Below are positions 52,757 to 62,764 of a stretch of DNA of 64,000 bases, piece by piece. Source of the DNA: Deroplatys truncata (taxonomy: Eukaryota > Arthropoda > Insecta > Mantodea > Mantidae); contig CM060985.1 of the NCBI GenBank assembly GCA_030765065.1, positions 175,213,596 through 175,277,595 of the forward strand, read 5' to 3'. Under the pieces are notes generated by a model. The model was given only the letters and a program-made list of their open reading frames with translations. It was not told where the DNA came from and made no database searches. The translations under genes were made by a program, and so were the position numbers. Each line of letters begins with the position of its first letter. Within the stretch, counting starts at the first letter, position 1.

Positions 52757-52869
52757 TATTGGTCTCTGACGAGAAAACGTTTGCGGGGTGTTATGTTCTC
52801 CGGAAGAGTGAGGGGCATAGTAACACCTGCCTGCTCACGATGATGTTATAAATAGATCTACTATCTACA

Positions 52870-53867
52870 AAGTGAGCCAAAAGCTCCGAACCGCCTGCGT
52901 GGTATTTTTCCTGTTCGCATCCTCGATGCTCGTTGCCGTCTGCCGCTATCATAGAAAGGCGCGGATGAAACCATACGACATTTTTAAAACTACTTTTGAA
53001 GGCTTTGCTTACCAACTTTACGAAAGGAAATGCTGAAACTGACCAGCGTCGTCCATACATTTTTGGCACCTCTTTAGGAAACTATCCATTATGAACTATG
53101 TTGTCTAATGTTTCTTCGGTAAGAACCGAACGCCGTCTTTTAGAGTTCTTAGCCTGAAATTTACTGTAAAGTTCATGGATTGTTGCACGGCCTGGAACTT
53201 TTACACCTGGAAATCTTTCTGCAAATCGTACTTTCACTTGGCGAACTGACCGAGTTAACACATACGAATTATAAATAAACACACGCTGTGCAGTAGAAAA
53301 CATATACTGAGCTATAATGTAATTTGTGACTAAGTACAGGACAAAATAATAAATAACTCGTAATAACTGAACCACATCACATCACCGTCAACTCAAAACT
53401 GCACTTCGTACTGTAAAGCAAAGCCACAACAGCGTGACTTTGTTTATAGCAGCAGTGCGTTATCATGTTTTTATCATATTTCCACACGCCCAGTGGAAAA
53501 ACACAGCACAGTTCGGTAATATTGTACATAAAATACCCCTCTTGGGGTAACTTAAAACAAAGTATATAAGACAAACCCACACATCCTGGAAGAATTAAAA
53601 CAAAATATCTGCCAGGAATTTTTTCAACGTGAACTACAGCGAGTGATGACTAGTTTCCTAAAGAGGTGCCAAAAATGTATGGACAACGACGGTGACCAGT
53701 TTCAGCATCTCCTTTCGTAAAGTTGGTAAGTAAAGCCTTTAAAAGTAGTTTTAAAAATGTTGTATGGTTGCAGCCGCGCCTTTCTATGATAGCGGAGACG
53801 GCAACGATCGCCGAGGACGCGGACAGGAAAAACACCGCGCAGCCGGTTCGGAGTTCTTTTGGCTCAA
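52870..53867 (-). mobile_element. DNA element with inverted arms of about 215 bp
   Basis: 52870-53083 is repeated in inverse at 53653-53867 (gtgagccaaaag ends; shared ctttctatgatagcgg, tttcctaaagaggtgcc and catttttggcacctc blocks). The interior holds only a transposase N-terminal piece. Copies of the arms differ at scattered bases. Confidence 0.8.
53082..53303 (-). pseudogene. Transposase N-terminal domain fragment (DUF4817 type)
   Basis: The ATG at 53303 opens MFSTAQRVFIYNSYVLTRSV, then RQVKVRFAERFPGVKVPGRA, TIHELYSKFQAKNSKRRRSV and LTEETLDNIVHNG-stop. This is the helix-turn-helix region of a DUF4817-type transposase, followed directly by the inner edge of the inverted arm. The catalytic domain is absent, so the element depends on another source of transposase. 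Confidence 0.7.
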
Positions 53868-53950
53868 TCTATACATTAAAAACATCGCGCAACGTTAGTA
53901 TTCCACCTGAAGGAGTGTGTGTTTTCTATTGATTTATAAAGTTATTTACA

Positions 53951-54068
53951 ATGTCCAGTAAGAAAGGAAGAACTCTACACAGTCAAGACCGAGAAATAGT
54001 TGCTAACGTTGTTAAAATCTGTGACGAGGAAAGCAAACAAAAGCAACTAGCCATTCAGCATTACTAGT
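53951..54068 (+). pseudogene. Possible transposase N-terminal fragment
   Basis: MSSKKGRTLHSQDREIVANV, then VKICDEESKQKQLAIQHY-stop. The opening resembles another Tc1/mariner transposase group, but only about 38 residues survive and no ends were identified. Confidence 0.4.
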
Positions 54069-54225
54069 AGAAGAGCGTATGTTTCCTAAGAAGCCTTAAG
54101 TCTTGTTGATTTGTTGAAAGTAGAGCCGTAATCTTTCTCATATAGCGCTAGAATTGTTGATATCAATACATTCCTTACAGACACATTCTCGTGAGAGGAA
54201 CACAGTACAAGAAGGATGCAGGAAA

Positions 54226-54766
54226 CCGAATAGATGGTCAGATGTTTAGAATCGAGTGGTTATGTGCCGATCTTAGAATGCCGTAGTCTTTCTATGACAT
54301 CGTCTGAACCAATTGAATACCGACACCACTTTAAAAATGGCAAAATCATAATAATTCGAACCAATAATAACAGATATCACGAAAATGGATGATGCTGCAA
54401 AAAAAGGTTATTTGAAAGAAACTGTGTCTATCTTTTCTGTGGTACATGTATGGTTTACCGGTTGCACAACGTTATACGAATTTTCTTATGAATAAAGAAG
54501 ACATCTGGAATTCCTAGAACATTCCAGTTATACATCTTATTAGTAATCTAAATATCTGAAACGATTGGTATTTAATAAGAAATTCCGAAAAACATTCCAG
54601 GTAAAGGGTAGTTTGGGGTTGGGGGATTTTCTTGAAAATCTTTGTGTTACAATTTTTTGGAATATATTGAACTTAAATACCAAGTTTGGCATTTATTCGA
54701 CATTTCCTTTTTAAGTTATGGCGTTCACAGGCACACATATACAGAGCTTTTTTTTTAAATGCTTTT
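54226..54766 (+). repeat. Dominant repeat, diverged plus copy
   Basis: The gtaaagggtagtttggggttg and attttcttgaaaatc blocks identify it. It is cut at aaatgctttttt by the next copy. Confidence 0.65.
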
Positions 54767-55266
54767 TTACTTTCTTTACTACGTCTTGTAAGGGAAGTAT
54801 TGCATTCCACCCAAATTTTGATACTGAGATTTCACCGAAATATATGTTTTTGGACCCCCTGAACCCCCCAAAAAAGATTTTAAAAAAAAAAGGTCCAAGA
54901 ATATGTATGTACCTGTAAAAACATAACTCAGAAACGAAAATCGCTAAAATACCAAACTTCGTATTTGAGTTGAAAATCTTCCAAAGATGTGACCCGAACT
55001 TTTCAAGAAAATTACTTTACCCAAAAGTATTGTTTACATGGGAAAAAATTACTTTTTCAAAAATGCCTCTAACCAATTTGATTAACATATCATATGCTTA
55101 AGATTTTTCATAAAACAAGAAATGTACATCTTGAGTTTTCTGTGAATAGCCTGTGAAGTCCACTTAATTCTGAATCACTTTGTATACTTGGTAAACCGTA
55201 AGAGATAGGCAAAATTTTACTATACAAAAAATATAAATCCCATTAAAGCACGTAATTTATGTCAAA

Positions 55267-56596
55267 TACGAGGGCAGTCCATAAAGTCCGAGACGTTTTG
55301 GCCTATCGTGGCGACGAGTAGAGCTAGAGCCATTAGCTCGGTGTCAGAACGTTCCTACATTCAGTACGCATCCAGATGTGGTAGCGTGAGGACTGTGCCT
55401 TCCTTACTGTACTCTTTGTGAGTTGTTAAAATGTGCGCTGCAATAGAAAATCCCGCCACTTGTGAAGTGCGGTCTGTGATTAGGTTTTTGCTGGCTAAAA
55501 AGAACAAACCAATTGAAATTTATCGTCAACTTTGTGGTGTTTACGGGCAGGGAATAATGAGTGAAAGCCGAGTCAGGCAATGGTGCATTGATTTTAAAAA
55601 TGGCCGTACCAATGTTCACGACAAGGATCGCAGTGGTAGGCCTAGCCTTATGACTGATGAACTGTCAATGCAAATCAATGACAAAATTCGTGAAAATCGT
55701 CATTTCATGATTATCGAACTTTCGGAACATTTTCCCAAAATTTCACAGAGTTTGGTGCATGAAATTATGGTGGAGAAGCTTGGTTACCACAAATTTTGTG
55801 CTAGGTGGGTTCCGAAAATCCTAACGGAAGACCATAAAAAGCAGAGACTGGCTGCAGCACTGACCTTCCTCCAAGATTTCAACAATATGGTAACGCTTTA
55901 CTCGATCGTATCGTAACCGGGGACGAGACTTGGGTGAAGCATGTCAATTGTGAAACAAAACAGCAATCGATGGAATGGGGACACACACATTCTCCCAATA
56001 AACCAAGAAAATGTTTGCAAACGCAGTCACCAAGAAAGGTCATGGCTGCTGTGTTTTGGGACTCTAAGAGAGTGCTTCTCGTTGAGTTTCTGGAACGTGG
56101 AACAACAATAACCTCAGAGAGGTATTGTGAAACACTAAGAAAGTTAAGGCGTGCCATACAAAATAAGCGTCGGGGAAAACTTAGCACAAAGGTGTTGTTT
56201 CTTCACGACAATGCACGCCCACACACGGCCAATTGTACCCGAACACTCTTGGATGGTTTTGGATGGGAGGTGTTTGACCATCCACCATACAGCCCGAATT
56301 TGGCGCCGAGTGACTACCACCTCTTCCCAGCGATGAAGAAATGGCTCGGTACACAACGCTTTGATACTGACGCTGAACTGCAAGCAGTGTAAACCAGTGG
56401 TTGAAGTCGCAGGCGGCAGAGTTCTACACAGAGTGTATTGAATAACTTGTACCACGGTATGCCTCAATTTGAATGACGATTATGTAGAAAAATAGCTTAA
56501 GAGTGCACCTTTCAAATGTACATAATAAACTTTGATATTTGCATTTTGTTAATTGTTTATTTCAAAACGTCTGGGACTTTCTGGAATACCCTCGTA
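55267..56596 (+). mobile_element. Mariner element, best preserved in the window
   Basis: Inverted ends of about 34 bp: TACGAGGGCAGTCCATAAAG and, reversed, TACGAGGGTATTCCAGAAAG, both continuing TCCxAGACGTTTTG. TA borders (55267-55268, 56595-56596) rejoin the host repeat. Confidence 0.93.
55431..56495 (+). pseudogene. Mariner transposase, two-frame pseudogene
   Basis: The ATG at 55431 opens MCAAIENPATCEVRSVIRFL. Then come the helix-turn-helix (RVRQWCIDFKNGRTNVHDKD), SGRPSLMTDELSMQIND, the second HTH (IELSEHFPKISQSLVHEIMV) and FCARWVPKILTEDHKK. A one-base frameshift near 55887 moves the frame. It continues ALLDRIVTGDETWVKHVN (first Asp), KVLFLHDNARPHTANCTRTL (second Asp) and YSPNLAPSDYHLFPAMKKWL (third Asp, DD34D). 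A second frameshift at ELQAV and a late stop damage the C-terminus, which still ends NDDYVEK at 56495. All catalytic residues are intact, with few lesions for its length. Confidence 0.93.
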
Positions 56597-56670
56597 GAAT
56601 TGCTTGTGGATTTAACCGTTTTCGAGATATTCCTTATTATTGGTTTAAATTTAAAAATACTTATAGCTTT

Positions 56671-57327
56671 TACTTCTCTACCACGCAGAAAGATATTGTA
56701 TTGTACCCCAAAATTACATATTGAGATTTCACCTTAATATATATTTTTGAGGCTCCTTGAAGCCCAAAAAAGGATTTTAAGAAAAAGGTCCGTGTGTATG
56801 TGTGTGTCTGCGAGCAGCATAACTGAAACACGAAAAGTCGGTTAAATACCATAAGTTCAGTATTTTCCAAGGGTGCGATACAAAGGTTTTCAATAAAATC
56901 CTCTCACTCCAAACTACACTTAACGTGGAAAAAGTTTTGATTTTTTCAAAAATGGCTCTAAAATTTTGATTAAAATACCACACTCTTAAAATATTTTCAC
57001 GACAAATGAAATGTCTGTCTTGAATTTTCTGGGAGTAGCTTGTGAAGTCCTCTTAATTCTCAATGACTTTTGTATAACTGGTAAACTGTAAGAGATGGAA
57101 AAACTATTGCTACACAAAAAATGTAGATCTCGTTAAAGCACACAATTATTTATATTTTTGTGAAGTTAACCTGTTACCGAGATATTCCTTATCATTGGTT
57201 TGAATTTTTAGATATCTACATATACTTTTCTCATTTGGGAAGACGGTATTCTTTTTTCTCTCTTTTCGTATGATCATGCAAACAGCAAGGAATTTCAAAG
57301 CCATCAAATAGTGACACACTCTTTAAA
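56671..57327 (-). repeat. Dominant repeat, minus copy
   Basis: Starts acttctctaccacgcagaaa; internal order as in other minus copies; ends near tagtgacacactcttta. Confidence 0.7.
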
Positions 57328-58013
57328 AATCTTATGTGATACTTTCATATTACTTTCTCTACCCTCTATCGTTTATTAGTGGGTATACAAACTATTCTTA
57401 CTAAGATTTATTTCTATGTCTATTAAATTTTTATTCAAATAAAAGTATAGTCAGTTCTTTTAGAACTGGACGATATGTGCTGGTTTTAAAATTCCATACT
57501 GATTCCCTGCAATCCCGAGAAACAACTGAATGTTGAAAGAACTTTAAAGAATAACCAAGAAATGAAGAATTTGAACCATTATTAACGGATATCTCAGAAA
57601 TGGCTTATGATACATAAATAGCCATTTGAAATAAACTGTATTTTAAAGAGATCTACATTTCTTGTGAAGTACGTTTTCGTCAATCGTTTAAACTTTTAAG
57701 TTATACAAGATTATACAAAATTCCTTCCCTATGAGGAGGACTTCATACTGAAACTTCAAGATATACGTTTTATTTGTCATGTAAATCGCTTTAATATAGG
57801 TGGTATTTTAATCAAAATCGTTGGAGTCATTTTTTAGAAAATCAAAATTTTCGATAAACGTTTTATGAAAAGGAGTGGTGGGGGGACTTTCCTGAAAATC
57901 TTAGTGTCGCATCCTTGGAAGATACTGAACATAAATACCAAGTTTGGTATTTATCCGATTTTTTGTTTTTGAGTTATGCTGTTCACACTATATATGACTT
58001 ACTATACGAAAGT
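57328..58013 (+). repeat. Dominant repeat, plus copy, head to head with the previous one
   Basis: It starts aaaaatcttatgtgatactt, then ttactttctctaccctctat, and ends gacttactatacgaaagtaa. Confidence 0.75.
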
Positions 58014-58118
58014 AAAAATCTGTCTGTTGCTTTACCTGCTGTTTCGTATAAGGAAATAGTATTGCAATTGAGAGTTTCTCTGGATTAAAAAGAATTTTGT
58101 TTGCCCTATTCCTTTTTA

Positions 58119-58954
58119 CTTTCTCTACTACGTATAGTAAGTAGGGGAAGTATTGTATTCCACCCAAAAATTCGATACCGAGATTTCACCAGAAATATAT
58201 GTTTTAAGACCCCCTGAATCCAAAAAAAGCATTTTTGGAAACATGTCCGTGTGTGTGTCTGTGAACAGCATAACTCAAAAACGAACAGTTGGATAAACAC
58301 CAAACTTGGTATTTAGGTTCAGTATCTTCCAGAGATGCGACACGAAGGTTTTCAAGAAAATCCCCCAACCCCAGATTACCCTTTACATGGAACATTTTTC
58401 GAACATTTTAATTTTCTCAAAAATGGCTCTAACGATTTTGATGAAAATATCATATGTATAAGATATTCGCATGAGAAATGAAATGTATATCTCGAATTTT
58501 CTGCGAATGTCTCCAAAAGTATTCTTCATTGTGAACGACTTTTGCATAACTGGTAAACCATAAAAGATAGACAAAATTTTACTAGACGAAAAATGTAGAT
58601 CGCGTTAAAATACACAATTTATGTCATATACATTTTTGTTGTTGAGTGAACCGTTTTCGAGATATTGCTTGCTATTCCCTTAAATTTTTCAATACTTATA
58701 CTTTTTCTCAAATTCGTTATTCATTTTGTTTATGTCCTGGACATGCAAACAGAATGGAATGCGCCGCATAGCAACCAGCGTTAAAATATTTGACTATCGC
58801 TTAAAACCTACCATATTCCCCTTGCATCTACAAGAAAATTACCAATAAGATTGACATCTCGATATCTCGATTAACATGAAGCATATGGAGAATAGGCGTT
58901 TGTAAAAATAGATTGTACAAGAGTAGAGAAAGTCATGTGAGTGTAACACATCAG
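58119..58954 (-). repeat. Dominant repeat, subtype A, full length
   Basis: CTTTCTCTACTACGTATAGT to GTGTAACACATCAG, with TTTTTA before and ATTTTTA after. Confidence 0.88.
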
Positions 58955-59272
58955 ATTTTTATCGGTAAGGCAGCAGCGGACGGGCGGACGACGTCTGTAT
59001 TAACGTACTTGGACACACTAGATTATGATGTCCTGCCCTGTTAATGATATACATGAAGAGTTGTTGCGTAAGACGATGCACCACGACCTTGTGCAAGCAC
59101 CTGTCTCTTACCTGTGCTATGGTAGAGTGCCTGTCCTTATTGTTAACGCATCTTGTGCGGGAAGTCCGTCATTTGTTTCAAGATGCAACCAAGATATACC
59201 GCGGCTATTCGGAGCCATGTCATAGACAAACAGTTTCTGCCCTTTCAGAAAATTATGATCAAAATTGTAAAA
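58955..59272. other. Gap: unique sequence, no gene assigned
   Basis: GC-richer than its surroundings. A donor-like cag/gtaaga occurs on the minus strand near 59110, and small frames exist on both strands, but none resembles a GILT first exon or any family I know. Confidence 0.35.
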
Positions 59273-59695
59273 TAAAAAATCTAAAGTGTAGCAGTCATAT
59301 GATTTTCTCTACTCTTCTATAGCCTATTCTTACAAAGGTTTATTCCGCCAGCTACTTCTTGTTGATCGATACAAACGTTCCTTGCACATTTACACGTTTC
59401 TTTGTAGGAATAAAAATAATAATACAATAGGCTAAAGTGGTACTCAGATTTTAAAAAGAAGATCGCTATGTGATGACTTTGAAACTGTGTGTTCTTAGTA
59501 TGAACACAAGAAAAACGAATGGATAGCGACTAACCGCCCGAAAAATTATAAACGTTTGAAAATTCAAACAAATAACAATGAATACCTCGTAAATAGTTAA
59601 AGCTACGAAACATTTACTTGACACATAGAGGTTACTAAAGTACATTTTTTACATGTTCCCACCATTATTGTATAAGTCACTAGAATCTGGTGATA
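59273..59695 (+). repeat. Dominant repeat, diverged and truncated
   Basis: The head aatctaaagtgtagcagtca, then gattttctctactcttct, is recognisable. It is cut by the mariner at 59698. Confidence 0.6.
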
Positions 59696-59697
59696 CA

Positions 59698-60877
59698 TAG
59701 GATCGCTCCAAAAGTTTTGAGAATGAAGGCAATAAAATATTGCATTCTATACACCGTCTCATGTTTTCAAACCATTTTCCAAATGCCGAACGTCATTCTT
59801 CTTTGAAGAGAGTGCAATTACATTCTTCGTAAGCAGCTGCTGCGGCACCGGGTGACTGAAATCGTGGACCTAGAATTTGTTTCTTTCATTTTGAGGAATA
59901 TAAAATGTCGCATGCTGTCAGATCTGGACTGTAGGGAGGATAGGACAAATATCTGACTCCTGCCTCCTGCAAAAATTGAGTTGTTTCTTGTGCAGTGTGG
60001 GTACAAGTATTGCCATGGTGCAAGGACGCTTTTTTCTCAGCTCATTGAACAATTGTGACAGAGATTCTGTGGTGAACCATCTGGCAGTAACAGTCTTTTG
60101 TCCCTCACAATGTGGCCACTTGCTGAGAAGAAGGAACAGATCATCTTCTTGCCAACACTTCTCGTTCGCTTCACTTTTGTTGGGAGATCCCCTCCTGGGA
60201 AGACTGTCGTTTAGTTTCTGGATCATACTGGTAAATCCAGCTTTCGTCACCTGTTACAATATTAAATATGTTTTTGGATCCTCTTCCATTGAATCTCTCA
60301 ATCATTTTCTGGCAGCATTTCATTTGTGAGGTGGTGGGGGATCCAGCGACTGCAGGGCTTCCTGACGTCAAGTTTTTCTTTCAGGATTGTTTTCACTGCT
60401 GCCGATCCAATACTTAGGGCTTCTTGAATCTGACCATATGTGCAACGATGGTGTTCCCGCGACATGCGCTCTGCTTTCACCACATTTTCATCCATTGTTG
60501 CTGTAGCCGGCCGTCCTGCTCTGTCTTCATCTTCGAGAGAATCCCTTCCTCTTCTAAACTCTGTCATCGATAAATGGTGATTGAGAGGGGCAAAGATCCC
60601 CAAATGCACGATGCAGACTTTCAAGAGATTCTCTCTCCCCTAACCTGACTTTAAAGTCATAGAAAATCATAACATGGAAATACTCTCGCTTGAGATCCAT
60701 TCTAGCGTATGACGTAGCAAGACCTGCTATACTTACACACGCGGTGCTCACGATGCACATTGTTGGAGCGCGTTCAGACTTGCACATGTTGCTATCTGAA
60801 GTTAGGAAAAGCTGCTTTGGCTTACCACTACTAATTGTTACCCATTCTCAAAACTTTCAGAGTGACTCTCGCATTCG
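59698..60877 (-). mobile_element. Mariner element, eroded ends
   Basis: Inverted ends share AAAGTTTTGAGAATG (59712 side) and its inverse cattctcaaaactttc (60842 side). Outer bases have diverged, so the limits are approximate. Confidence 0.8.
59740..60700 (-). pseudogene. Mariner transposase pseudogene, catalytic Asp lost
   Basis: The ATG at 60700 opens MDLKREYFHVMIFYDFKVRL. A frameshift precedes MTEFRRGRDSLEDEDRAGRP and the second HTH (CTYGQIQEALSIGSAAVKTI). PCSRWIPHHLTNE follows, and after another break VTGDESWIYQYDPETKRQSS with the first Asp. The second catalytic block reads HHGNTCTHTA, where other mariners have HxDN, so Asp has become Gly. PPYSPDLTACDILY holds the third region. The C-terminus FGKWFENMRRCIEC runs into the terminal repeat. 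Dead on several counts. Confidence 0.88.
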
Positions 60878-61182
60878 GGTTGTTAGATTCCATTCATAAC
60901 CACCAACTCCTCTGCAAATACGCACCTGTTACATGTATTTGGGATGGTTAATTATATCGTATATGTTACATTGGGGCCCTGCTTTTATATTCGCAGGTGT
61001 TCAAACTGTGCACACCAACCATTTAGTCAATAACTGACGCCCTGGTTTTAATATTAATTGTTATAATATATGATTATGTAATGTATATATTATATATTTA
61101 GATTAGAGATGTATTAATTAGACCAGGCATGGGGATCTCGGAAAATAGGGGTGGAACACTTCTACACTTTCCACTTAGCAGG
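60878..61182. other. Gap: no gene seen
   Basis: AT-rich sequence between two mariners. Confidence 0.4.
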
Positions 61183-62475
61183 TACGAGGGGCACTATTTA
61201 TATTTTGAGCCTTGGCAACCCTGACTGTTGTAGGTGCTATCTGACGTTTCCAATGGAAAGTTCACATTTTTGACCATAATCTACCTCAAACATTTTGTCA
61301 ATAGAGCGTCATTTGTTTTGTTTACACTAACTTGAAAATTGTGTGTCAACAAAAACATGGAATTAACTCGTGAACATGTTCGTGCAATGATTTATTACGA
61401 CTTTCAACGTGGATTATCAAGACAAGAGTGCATCGTTCAACTAACTTCCACATTTGGCGACGAAGCTCCATCGTTTGCCACTGTGAAACGCTGGTATAAC
61501 GAATTTATTCGTGGCCGCCGTTCGCTCAATGATGAAGTTCGTAAACGTCGTCCAAAATCAGTTGCTGTGCCAGAAAACATTGATGCTGTGCAAAATCTAA
61601 CAATGAAAGATCGTCATGCGACATATTGTGAGATTGAGGCAACCCTAGGCATTAGTTCCATCAGTATATATAAAATATTGCATGATTATTTAGCCGTGAA
61701 AACGGTTGGCTCTCGTTGGATCCCACATAATTTGACGCAAGCTCAAAAACATGCTCGTGTCGATTGGTGTACAAAAATGCTCAAGAAATACAATGGCGGT
61801 GCCTCAAAAGACGTATATAAGATTGTAACAGGTGAGGAATCATGTATCAATGCGTATGAGCCGGAACGTAAACAGCAGTCGACTGTATTGGTGTTTCAAG
61901 ATGAAGCAAATCCAACAAAAGTTGTTCGCACTCGAAGCACTTCGAAGCAAATGGTCGCCTGCTTTTTCAACAAAACTAACCATGTGGCAACAGTGTCTTT
62001 AGAGGAACGTAAACGGTCAATGCCGAATGGTACACAACCATTTGTTTGCCGGAAGTCTTCGGTGAAGTAAGGAAAACCAACAAGAACCGCAGGATCGTTC
62101 CTCATCAAGAGAATGCGAGCGCACACACATCTCGTCTAACAACAGAGTATTTGAAGGCTCAAAAATCGAATTGATGGGTCATCCACCATACAGTCCTGAT
62201 TTGGCACCCAATGACTTCTTTTTGTTCCCGAACATCAAGAATAAATTGCGTGAACAACGATTTTCGTTGGCAGAAGAAGCCGTTGATGCCTTCAAAAACC
62301 ATGCTTTGGAGGTGTCTCAAGAAGACTGGAATAAATGCTTTGACAAATGGTTCAAACGGATGCAAAAGTGTATTGATCATAAAGGAGAATATTTTGAAAA
62401 ACAATAAAGCAGTTTTCAATCAGAAATTACTTTGTTTTAATTATTAGGCTCAAAATATAAATAGTGCCCCTCGTA
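61183..62475 (+). mobile_element. Mariner element with both terminal repeats
   Basis: The ends CGAGGGGCACTATTTATATT match in inverse, with TA borders at 61183-61184 and 62474-62475. Sister of 4476-5727; the two copies share terminal and coding sequence. Confidence 0.93.
61357..62407 (+). pseudogene. Mariner transposase pseudogene with Asp-to-Glu changes
   Basis: The start is the ATG of MELTREHVRAMIYYDFQRGL at 61357; the open frame reaches further upstream without another ATG. About 238 codons are uninterrupted and include TFGDEAPSFATVKRWYNEFI, RPKSVAVPENIDAVQNL, LGISSISIYKILHDYLAVKT and SRWIPHNLTQAQKHARVDW. The first catalytic block reads TGEESCINAY where GDES is expected. A frameshift near 62015 follows. 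The second catalytic block, in the new frame, reads HQENASAHTS where HxDN is expected. Another break at AQKSN precedes PPYSPDLAPNDFFLFPNI (third Asp intact). The C-terminus ends DHKGEYFEKQ. Two catalytic Asp are Glu, besides the frame breaks. Confidence 0.93.
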
Positions 62476-62590
62476 GCATTCGCCCGGTGCCAACGCGAAT
62501 GTCAACAGAAAGTCACTTAGTGGCGTATAATTGTAAATGTCTATATATATTTCCGGTTTTACAATGTTCCGGCGCCCAAGACTACAGTTT

Positions 62591-62764
62591 TTAACATCTT
62601 CTCATGACTTTTCTCCATTCTTGCCTGTGAGACCATAAGTCAGTTTCCCAACCCAGCATTGCCCCTCTGATTCCTTGAACCCACGTGCTATGGGGTCTTC
62701 CTTTTCTCCTCCTTCCTGGTGGCATCCACTCCGTTATTCTTTTGGCTAATCTTTCATCTTCCAT
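62591..62764 (-). pseudogene. RTE-type LINE C-terminal tail
   Basis: 57 codons from an ATG at 62764: MEDERLAKRITEWMPPGRRR, KGRPHSTWVQGIRGAMLGWE, TDLWSHRQEWRKVMRRC-stop. The GRRRxGRP..W motif and the following Trp-rich segment are typical of the extreme C-terminus of RTE-like reverse transcriptases. Nothing of the polymerase remains; the copy is a short 3' fragment. Confidence 0.6.

Larger units (their letters stand above)
54767..56670 (-). repeat. Dominant repeat, minus copy split by a mariner
   Basis: It starts actttctttactacgtcttg and runs to atttatgtcaaata (55268). It resumes at 56597 with tagaattgcttgtggattta and ends in a T-run at about 56670, where another copy begins. Confidence 0.75.

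Noticed and set aside
52454-52843. A 129-residue plus-strand frame
   Set aside because: It runs through a SINE and a repeat fragment with a target duplication between them, so it is not a gene.
58955-59240. First exon of the GILT-like gene on the minus strand
   Set aside because: A hydrophobic MTWLRIAAVYLGCIL frame and a cag/gtaaga donor exist, but they are in different frames with a stop between them.
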